Below, in pieces: positions 16,772 through 22,951 of a stretch of DNA of 64,000 nucleotides. The stretch is taken from assembly GCF_900102515.1 (NCBI RefSeq), contig NZ_FMVS01000008.1, positions 62,001 through 126,000 of the forward strand, given 5' to 3'. Each line of letters opens with the position of its first letter. Position 1 is the first letter of the stretch. The notes beneath the pieces are model-generated. The model was not told the DNA's origin. It saw only the letters and a list, made by a program, of their open reading frames with translations, and did no database searches. The position numbers and the translations under genes are program-made. Source of the DNA: Butyrivibrio sp. INlla14 (GTDB taxonomy: Bacteria > Bacillota > Clostridia > Lachnospirales > Lachnospiraceae).

Positions 16772-18031
16772 ATGGTACAGAAAAAGAAACGTAATGTAAT
16801 TGTTGGGCAATCGGGAGGCCCTACAGCAGCAATCAACTCTTCTCTTGCCGGGGTTTACAGAACTGCTATCGATCGTGGATACCAGAAGGTATATGGCATG
16901 ATCCATGGAGTTCAGGGCCTTATGGAAGGCAGATATGTGGATCTTGCAGACCACATCCAGAGCGGACTTGATATCGAGCTTCTTAAGAGAACACCATCTG
17001 CATATTTGGGGTCATGCAGATACAAGCTTCCTGAGATTTTTGAGAGCAAAGAAATCTACGAGAAGATCTTTGAGATTCTCGTTAAACTCGAGATTGACTG
17101 CTTTATCTACATTGGTGGCAACGATTCAATGGACACCATCAAGAAACTTTCAGACTACGCTATAATAACCGGCTCTGACATAAGATTTGTCGGATGCCCC
17201 AAGACTATTGATAATGATCTTGCGCTTACTGACCATACTCCAGGCTATGGCTCAGCAGCCAAGTACATTGGAACCTCTGTAAAAGAGATAATCAGAGACA
17301 GCTGGTCACTTGAGACCAGTCATGGACAGGTTATCATCGTAGAGGTAATGGGAAGAAATGCCGGATGGCTTACAGGCGCTACAGCACTTGCCAAGGGCGA
17401 GGATTGTGACGGTCCTGATGCAATCTATCTTCCAGAGCTTCCATTTGATATGGATTCATTTATCAAGAAGATCAAAGGCCTTCTTAAGAACAAGGCATCA
17501 ATCGTCGTTGCAGTTTCTGAGGGTATCAGGACTAAGGATGGCAAGTATGTCAGCGAACTTGGCAACAATATTGACTATGTAGATGCATTTGGACACAAGC
17601 AGCTTACAGGTACAGCAAGATATCTCTGCGATGTGGTTTCCAAAGAGTGCGGATGCAAGACACGTGCCATCGAGCTTTCAACTCTTCAGAGAGCTGCAAG
17701 CCACTGTGCAAGCCGTGTAGATATTCTTGAAGCATATGAGGTTGGTGGTGCTGCAATGAAGGCAGCTGACGAAGGCGATAGCGGCAAGATGGTTGTTATC
17801 GAGAGATTGTCAGATGATCCTTATCAGGCAGGAACAGAGGTTAAGGACGTTCACAAGATTGCAAACGATGAGCGTACAGTACCTAGAGAGTGGATTACCA
17901 AGGACGGAACATATGTAACAAACGAATTTATTACTTATGTAAGACCTCTGATCCAGGGCGATGTAGGACCTATCATGGTTGATGGTATTCCAAGGCACCT
18001 TTACAGACCGGGATTCCAGGATATTCTGTGA
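16772..18031 (+). CDS. 6-phosphofructokinase, probably pyrophosphate-dependent
   Basis: A 419-residue glycolytic enzyme phosphorylating fructose 6-phosphate. The phosphoryl-donor site reads IGGNDSMDT: an Asp takes the place of the second Gly of the ATP-type GGDGS motif. It is paired with PKTIDND, whose Lys is typical of pyrophosphate users. Both points favour pyrophosphate over ATP. VEVMGRNAGWLT is the fructose 6-phosphate block. Unlike the usual GGDDS, the first Asp is Asn. Start: AGGAG before ATG 16772. Own promoter and a cre-like site upstream fit control by carbon supply. Confidence 0.88.
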   Translation: MVQKKKRNVIVGQSGGPTAAINSSLAGVYRTAIDRGYQKVYGMIHGVQGLMEGRYVDLADHIQSGLDIELLKRTPSAYLGSCRYKLPEIFESKEIYEKIFEILVKLEIDCFIYIGGNDSMDTIKKLSDYAIITGSDIRFVGCPKTIDNDLALTDHTPGYGSAAKYIGTSVKEIIRDSWSLETSHGQVIIVEVMGRNAGWLTGATALAKGEDCDGPDAIYLPELPFDMDSFIKKIKGLLKNKASIVVAVSEGIRTKDGKYVSELGNNIDYVDAFGHKQLTGTARYLCDVVSKECGCKTRAIELSTLQRAASHCASRVDILEAYEVGGAAMKAADEGDSGKMVVIERLSDDPYQAGTEVKDVHKIANDERTVPREWITKDGTYVTNEFITYVRPLIQGDVGPIMVDGIPRHLYRPGFQDIL

Positions 18032-18154
18032 TCAGATTAATGTTTTGCCTTGAGTTACCTGCACAAATTGGCAATAAAACTGCTCAAATCCAGTAAAAAA
18101 GCGAAAAAAGTGAATAAAATCTTTAATTTTTGCGCATTTTTCGGCATTTATGGC

Positions 18155-18183
18155 TTGTTTGCAGTACAAAATAGTGGTAAAAT
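18155..18183 (+). promoter_or_regulatory. promoter of the HU gene
   Basis: TTGTTT (18155-18160), 17-bp spacer, TAAAAT (18178-18183), 42 bp before the start codon. Confidence 0.55.
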
Positions 18184-18224
18184 GGGCAATGTAGTAAAAT
18201 ATTTCTTTTTGGAGGGAAAATTAA

Positions 18225-18503
18225 ATGAACAAGACAGAACTTATTGATGCAATCGCAAAGGAAGCAGGACTTTCAAAGAAGGACGCTGCTGCAGCACTCA
18301 ATGCTTTCACAGACACAGTAACAAAGGAGCTTAAGAAGAAGGGTAAGGTTCAGCTTGTTGGCTTCGGTACATTCGAGACAACAAAGAGAGCTGCTAGAAC
18401 AGGTAAGAATCCTCAGACTGGCGCTGCTATCAAGATTCCTGCATCTGTAGCACCTAAGTTCAAGGCTGGTAAGGCTCTTAAGGATCTTGTAAACAAGAAA
18501 TAA
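18225..18503 (+). CDS. hup: HU-family nucleoid protein
   Basis: A 92-residue DNA-bending protein. MNKTELIDAIAKEAGLSKKD and the beta-arm region FGTFETTKRAARTGKNPQTG, ending APKFKAGKALKDLVN, match HU over its full usual length. As a homodimer it compacts the chromosome. Start: GGAGGG before ATG 18225. Monocistronic, with promoter and terminator. Confidence 0.97.
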   Translation: MNKTELIDAIAKEAGLSKKDAAAALNAFTDTVTKELKKKGKVQLVGFGTFETTKRAARTGKNPQTGAAIKIPASVAPKFKAGKALKDLVNKK

Positions 18504-18521
18504 TTTTCACGAATACAAAAG

Positions 18522-18549
18522 GCTACATCCTACGGGATGTAGCTTTTTT
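18522..18549 (+). terminator. terminator of the HU gene
   Basis: GCTACATCC-TACG-GGATGTAGC, a perfect 9-bp stem followed by six T. Confidence 0.92.
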
Positions 18550-18586
18550 CGTATGTAAAAAAGAAAATAGATTGCGGTTATTTAGG

Positions 18587-18615
18587 TTGTAAAAAACTTC
18601 GATTTTTCGTACAAT
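18587..18615 (+). promoter_or_regulatory. promoter of the GGDEF-EAL gene
   Basis: TTGTAA (18587-18592), 17-bp spacer, TACAAT (18610-18615), 51 bp before the start codon. Confidence 0.55.
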
Positions 18616-18666
18616 AGTGGTATGTAGGCGAAACTAGCAACTTCTTTTTTAGAGAGGGAAGTCAAT

Positions 18667-20328
18667 ATGACATTTGAAAGAAGCTTTATGAACTTTGTTC
18701 AGATTTTATCTGAAGAAGAGACCACTCCGGAAATATCCCCAAGTGCACTTGCAGATGTAGGCAAGGAGTATGCTCTCAGATCTATAGTTTGTATAGTTTC
18801 AAGTCTCAAGGAGTCCGACTCTTCAAGTGAGCCAGATGTTATTATTCCCTTGTTTGGACCGGTCCCTGAGAATGAACCGCCTGCATATCTTTTCAAGAAT
18901 ACTTTAAATGGCAGGAAGACTGTGACTTTCCATGTGTATCTTCGTGACAATAAGACCTGGAACGAAGAAGAATATCAGTCCTTTGCCATAGTGATAGACA
19001 TTCTAATGATCCATACTGAGAGATTTCTTTTGGGCAAGGTTGTAAAAGACAGCGCTCTTACTCAGTATCTGACGGGACTTCCTAATTCTGGCGGCTTTAT
19101 TGCTTATGCAACAAGGCTCTGCGAGAGTGGGGAGATCATGAATTATGATTCCTTTTTCTTTAATTTAAAAAGTTATGGCCTGATCAGCAGAAGATATGGT
19201 CTAAGTGAAGGCGATGAGATAATGAAGCGCTATGCTAAAAAGCTTCGTGAGTTCTGTCAGCAGGATGAGATTGTTGCTCATTTCGGCGGAGATAATTACA
19301 CTGCCCTCATAAAAAAGGAAAGGACCAAGGCCTTTCTTAAGTACATTTCAGCAGTTCCTGTATATGGAATAAAAAATGATAAAAAAGAGGATTTAAAGGT
19401 TGCTGCAGTAACTGGTGTTTATGCGGTTGATGAGTCTTTAAAAGAGCCAGGACAGCTTATATCAAGGGCTGCCATGGCACTTAGCTATGCTAAAAATGTG
19501 GCTAATAAGCCTTATGTATTTGTCAATAAGGCCATGAGCACTAGAATATACAGGCAAAAGCAGATAGAAGACAGGTATGAAGAGGCTCTTTCAAGTGATG
19601 AGTTTAGAATATATCTGCAGCCCAAGGTGGATATTTTTACAGGAGAGATAGTAGGCGCAGAATCACTGACCAGGTGGTTTTGTAATGGCGTAGTCCTGTA
19701 TCCGACCGAGTTTGTTCCTATCCTGGAGCAGGAGGGGATGGTAGCATCCCTTGATCTTTATGTTCTGCGCAAAACCTGCGAGTTCATAAAGAACTGGGAA
19801 AACAAGGGACTTGAGCCAGTTCAGGTGTCAGTCAATTTCTCCAGGAGGGATTTAAACTACAAGAATCTTGCCAAGGAAATTGTGACTATCATAGATGAGA
19901 GCGGAGTAGACAGATCTCTTTTACAGATTGAGGTTACAGAAACGGCAAGTGAGGACGAGCGCCTTCTGATGACAAGCTTTTTGAAGGCTCTTAAGGATAA
20001 AGGTATTGATACTGCCATAGACGACTTTGGAACTGGCTATTCATCATTATCAAACTTAAGAGATTTCCCTGTGACCATGATAAAGATAGACAGATCATTT
20101 ATCAGTAATGAGTCTATTGAGAACAGCAATAATGATGAGATTGTCCTCAGGAATATAATTAATCTTGCAAAAGAGCTTAATATAAAGGTTCTGACTGAGG
20201 GAGTTGAGAGAGTAGAACAAGTAGAACTTTTGAAAAAAGTTGATTGTCATTTTGTGCAGGGATTCCTCTATGACAACCCTATGCCAGAGCAGGAATTTCA
20301 GAAACGATTAATTGAGAAAAAAGCCTGA
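18667..20328 (+). CDS. cyclic-di-GMP protein: degenerate GGDEF plus EAL phosphodiesterase
   Basis: A 553-residue cytoplasmic protein. Residues 1-130 form an unrecognised N-terminal sensory region. A GGDEF domain follows (about 135-285), but its active site reads GGDNY (207-211), so cyclase activity is unlikely. The EAL domain (about 305-550) has E332 in AESLTRW, the Asn of VSVNFS, VTETAS, IDDFGTGYSSL, the Lys in MIKIDRSF and LTEGVE, so the metal-binding residues for cyclic-di-GMP hydrolysis are kept although EAL itself is ESL. Likely a phosphodiesterase with a regulatory GGDEF-like domain. Start: AGAGGGAAG before ATG 18667. A PilZ receptor is encoded at 48795. Confidence 0.9.
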   Translation: MTFERSFMNFVQILSEEETTPEISPSALADVGKEYALRSIVCIVSSLKESDSSSEPDVIIPLFGPVPENEPPAYLFKNTLNGRKTVTFHVYLRDNKTWNEEEYQSFAIVIDILMIHTERFLLGKVVKDSALTQYLTGLPNSGGFIAYATRLCESGEIMNYDSFFFNLKSYGLISRRYGLSEGDEIMKRYAKKLREFCQQDEIVAHFGGDNYTALIKKERTKAFLKYISAVPVYGIKNDKKEDLKVAAVTGVYAVDESLKEPGQLISRAAMALSYAKNVANKPYVFVNKAMSTRIYRQKQIEDRYEEALSSDEFRIYLQPKVDIFTGEIVGAESLTRWFCNGVVLYPTEFVPILEQEGMVASLDLYVLRKTCEFIKNWENKGLEPVQVSVNFSRRDLNYKNLAKEIVTIIDESGVDRSLLQIEVTETASEDERLLMTSFLKALKDKGIDTAIDDFGTGYSSLSNLRDFPVTMIKIDRSFISNESIENSNNDEIVLRNIINLAKELNIKVLTEGVERVEQVELLKKVDCHFVQGFLYDNPMPEQEFQKRLIEKKA

Positions 20329-20409
20329 AAAGTAGATAGATTAAATGTTTTCGGGAAACTAAACCGCAAAAATCCTTCTCCATATTTTATACTTTTTTAA
20401 TATTTTATG

Positions 20410-20429
20410 TGTTCACATATTGTTCACAT
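20410..20429. promoter_or_regulatory. TGTTCACAT direct repeats before the HPr-like gene
   Basis: TGTTCACAT occurs at 20410-20418 and 20421-20429, 11 bp apart, so both copies face the same side of the helix. Possible operator; the binding protein is unknown. Confidence 0.4.
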
Positions 20430-20492
20430 GGTGTTAAACTAAATTCTAGTCGCGGTATAGACCTGCGGTTTTTATGAGAGAGGGAATTGAAT

Positions 20493-20738
20493 ATGAAAAA
20501 AGAAGTGAAGGTTTCATTGGGATGTAAGTCCCAGATCATCCAGTTCATCAACATGAACTCTAAGTCTTCATGTGAGATCGATGTTCAGGATGGTCACAGC
20601 TACATCGATGGTAAGTCCATTGTTGGGCTTCTGTCGCTTAATTTATTTAAACCACTTGATGTGACAGTTATTGGGGATGACAAGAAGATCACAGATCTGA
20701 TCCAAAACTATGGAACGCATCAATTGCTTATAGGCTGA
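20493..20738 (+). CDS. HPr/Crh-like protein without the catalytic histidine
   Basis: An 81-residue HPr-fold protein. In HPr, His15 within GLHARPA carries the PTS phosphate. Here the matching segment reads SLGCKSQII, with neither His nor Arg. The second HPr site is kept: GKSIVGLLSL contains Ser42 in the place of regulatory Ser46. Loss of His15 with retention of Ser46 is the pattern of Bacillus Crh, which works with CcpA in catabolite repression and not in sugar transport. Whether this protein is phosphorylated is not known. Start: GAGAGGGAA before ATG 20493. It stands apart from any PTS gene. Confidence 0.8.
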   Translation: MKKEVKVSLGCKSQIIQFINMNSKSSCEIDVQDGHSYIDGKSIVGLLSLNLFKPLDVTVIGDDKKITDLIQNYGTHQLLIG

Positions 20739-20761
20739 TATGGTGAGTTTATATGCGTAAT

Positions 20762-20796
20762 AAAAAGAGTTTTGCTCGATGAGCAAAACTCTTTTT
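20762..20796. terminator. bidirectional terminator between HPr-like gene and degV
   Basis: AAAAAGAGTTTTGCTC, loop GAT, GAGCAAAACTCTTTTT: a perfect 16-bp stem with A-run and T-run on both sides, serving both convergent genes. Confidence 0.95.
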
Positions 20797-20816
20797 CAAT
20801 AATAATATTTATTATA

Positions 20817-21704
20817 TTAGTCAATTCTCTGTTTGCCCCAGAAGAAGAGCGCTACAGTGCCTGGGCCTGTGTGACTTCCAATGGTTGTACCAATACTAAA
20901 GATCTTGACCTTTCCCTTCATATTAGGGAATTTCTTCTCAATAAGATCAACTACTGCCTGAGCGTCATCTAGACAATCAGAATTGGATATGAAGCAGTCA
21001 CCGTTATAGTCTGTGCCGTTTGCTGCAAGCTCTGCCATCTTTTCAACAATTGCCTTGATGACACCATTCTTGCCGCGGACCTTGCTGCGGACAACAAGCT
21101 TACCCTGGTAATCTACGTTCATTAGTGGGCAGATATTAAGAGCATTTCCGATAGCTCCGGAAACCTTTGAAATACGACCTCCTCTTACAAAATATTTAAG
21201 AGTAGTTGAGAAAAACCAGTGCTGGCACTCAAGTCTATGGTCAATTGTCCATTGATACAGATCATCAATGCTCATTCCGCCGTCGCGAAGATCTGCGAGT
21301 TTGTACATCAAAAGTCCGTATCCAGAAGAAGCGGCAAGAGAGTCTATAACATAAAGCTTTCTCTCTGGATATTTCTCTTTGAGCTGATCTCTTGCTATAG
21401 TAGCGGAATTAAGAGTACCTGACAGGCCAGAGCTTAAAGTTACATGGAAAACATCCTTACCCTCTTTTAGAAAGCCTTCAAAGTATTCAAGATATTCACC
21501 TATAGTTACCTGAGATGTCTGTGTCATGAGACCTTCAGACATTTTGTTATAGAAATCCTTAAATGGAATAGACTTTCCAAGGTCATCAGGATAATCCTTG
21601 CCATCTAGCTGAAAATGAAAACAGATAAAATTTATGTCGCGACTTTTAAATACTTCCTGATCAAGATCAGCAGTCGAGCAGCAACTAAGAATGAAATTAC
21701 TCAT
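20817..21704 (-). CDS. DegV family fatty-acid-binding protein
   Basis: A 295-residue protein of the DegV family, whose members bind a fatty acid and, as FakB, present it to the fatty acid kinase FakA for phosphorylation. Seen: the N-terminal CCSTADL lipid-headgroup loop, TSQVTIGEYLEYFE, VTLSSGLSGTLNSA, VIDSLAASSGYGL, FVRGGRISKVSGAIG and the terminal GSHTGPGTVALFF with the conserved His. No fakA gene is nearby. Start: GAGGAAAAAA before the ATG at 21704. Confidence 0.93.
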   Translation of the reverse strand: MSNFILSCCSTADLDQEVFKSRDINFICFHFQLDGKDYPDDLGKSIPFKDFYNKMSEGLMTQTSQVTIGEYLEYFEGFLKEGKDVFHVTLSSGLSGTLNSATIARDQLKEKYPERKLYVIDSLAASSGYGLLMYKLADLRDGGMSIDDLYQWTIDHRLECQHWFFSTTLKYFVRGGRISKVSGAIGNALNICPLMNVDYQGKLVVRSKVRGKNGVIKAIVEKMAELAANGTDYNGDCFISNSDCLDDAQAVVDLIEKKFPNMKGKVKIFSIGTTIGSHTGPGTVALFFWGKQRID

Positions 21705-21853
21705 TTTTTTCCTCTTTTCTTAAAAAAAATCATCAATTAAATAATACAATAATCTAACTTATGTATCAAATATAAAAATCCATTAAATTGATTACCGATA
21801 AATACTGGAATTGTTTGAATTGTCTGAAAATAGCATCATATTCTTTAAAATGG

Positions 21854-21882
21854 TTGACAAAAGTATTTGCAGATGCTATATT
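21854..21882 (+). promoter_or_regulatory. strong promoter of the structured RNA upstream of mntP
   Basis: TTGACA (21854-21859), 17-bp spacer, TATATT (21877-21882). The predicted start is about 21889. Confidence 0.75.
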
Positions 21883-21888
21883 ATATAT

Positions 21889-22148
21889 ACAATCACATTG
21901 TAGATAAAACCTAAGCAGTCCAAGTGGCATAAGCTTCACGGAAGACGAGCATTGGTTTTCGGAGCGGCTGACATTTACAGCGAGGGTGGCGATGCTTCAT
22001 CGGAGCCAGGGAATGTCAAGGAGTCGCTAAGGGATGTGATTTATATAAATTAAGGGTAGCTTACAAAGTTACAGAAAGACGAGGAATAGTCCCTTGGAAA
22101 ACAATTTATAAAGACGGGTGTTCATTGATTCAATGGATGCCCGTTTTT
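21889..22148 (+). ncRNA. structured non-coding RNA or long leader upstream of mntP, family unassigned
   Basis: About 260 nt between a consensus promoter and a strong terminator. Stems visible: long-range ATCACAT/ATGTGAT (21892-21898/22034-22040); TGACATT/AATGTCA (21969-21975/22012-22018) enclosing TGGC-GATG-CTT-CATC-GGA-GCCA (21987-22008); hairpin CTTCACGGAAG; and a second domain closed by AAGGG/CCCTT (22052-22056/22091-22095). AAGACGAG occurs in both domains. The end is ACGGGTGTTCATTG-ATT-CAATGGATGCCCG plus TTTTT (22114-22146). The manganese riboswitch is expected before mntP, but I do not see its GGGGAGUA core. A raiA-type or another orphan RNA family is possible. mntP has its own possible promoter after the terminator, so the RNA may be independent. 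Confidence 0.7.
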
Positions 22149-22173
22149 ATTGTTCTTTTTACAAAAACATAAC

Positions 22174-22202
22174 TTGCCTAATGCGGTTTGTATAGTTAAA
22201 AT
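22174..22202 (+). promoter_or_regulatory. possible separate promoter of mntP
   Basis: TTGCCT (22174-22179), 17-bp spacer, TAAAAT (22197-22202), between the RNA terminator and the mntP start. Confidence 0.45.
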
Positions 22203-22255
22203 GATACATAGGCTTTTAGCCTATCTGTTTCAGATCATGGATGGAGATTTTGACT

Positions 22256-22891
22256 ATGTTTTTACTTGTTTTTAATAGTGTCATGTTAGGCGTAGGGCTT
22301 GCTATGGATGCTTTTTCTGTATCCCTTGCAAATGGTTTTGCTGACCATAAGATGAGCCGCGCACGTAGAGTGCAGATAGCTTTTTGTTACGCTGCCTTTC
22401 AGTTTATGATGCCGGTAATTGGATGGTTTTTAGTTCACAATGCGGCAACTTTTTTTAAGGGCTTTCAGGCCTTTATTCCCTGGATTGCACTTATTCTTTT
22501 AGCTTTTATAGGCGGTAAGATGCTCATAGAAGGCATTCTTGACAGAAGAGCTGAGAAGAACTGCCCAAATGAACGTAACTGCAGCAAGTGTACTATAGAA
22601 AAGTGCAGGAAATATGGTATTGATCCAGAGGCTGGCAGTATTTCCAACAGGCTGCTTTTTATGCAGGGCATAGCAACATCTATAGATGCCTTATCTGTTG
22701 GATTTACTATTTCTGGATACAACAGTCTTCAGACGCTACTTAGTTCTTTTATAATTGGGGCTGTAACCTATGTAATCTGTTACATAGGTCTTAAACTTGG
22801 GATAGTTTTTGGAACCAAATTAGCCAGTGGAGCCAAGATAATTGGTGGTCTTATTCTGATAGGAATTGGCCTTGAGATATTTTTTAGTTAA
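22256..22891 (+). CDS. mntP: manganese efflux pump MntP
   Basis: A 211-residue membrane protein with six predicted helices that exports Mn(II). The two inverted halves each have the family Asp motif: GLAMDAFSVSLANG near the N-terminus and ATSIDALSVGFTISG in helix 4. The central cytoplasmic loop is Cys- and Lys-rich (CPNERNCSKCTIEKC), more cysteine than I expect for MntP and a possible metal site. Start: GGAGA (22243-22247) precedes ATG 22256; the in-frame ATG at 22241 overlaps that ribosome site. Preceded by a structured RNA, followed by a terminator. Confidence 0.92.
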   Translation: MFLLVFNSVMLGVGLAMDAFSVSLANGFADHKMSRARRVQIAFCYAAFQFMMPVIGWFLVHNAATFFKGFQAFIPWIALILLAFIGGKMLIEGILDRRAEKNCPNERNCSKCTIEKCRKYGIDPEAGSISNRLLFMQGIATSIDALSVGFTISGYNSLQTLLSSFIIGAVTYVICYIGLKLGIVFGTKLASGAKIIGGLILIGIGLEIFFS

Positions 22892-22898
22892 AATGCAG

Positions 22899-22926
22899 GA
22901 GATCAGATCATATCTGGTCTCTTTTT
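22899..22926 (+). terminator. terminator of mntP
   Basis: GAGATCAGAT and ATCTGGTCTC form a 10-bp stem with one wobble, followed by five T. Confidence 0.85.
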
Positions 22927-22951
22927 AAAAATATTGGGGGAATGGATTTGT

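Noticed and set aside
18050..18247. 65-codon plus-strand frame before the HU gene
   Set aside because: It covers the HU promoter and overlaps the HU start in another frame. It has no ribosome site and no recognisable protein features.
21889..22148. Direct assignment as a yybP-ykoY manganese riboswitch
   Set aside because: The gene context fits, but the conserved GGGGAGUA and paired loop motifs are not visible, so it is left unassigned.
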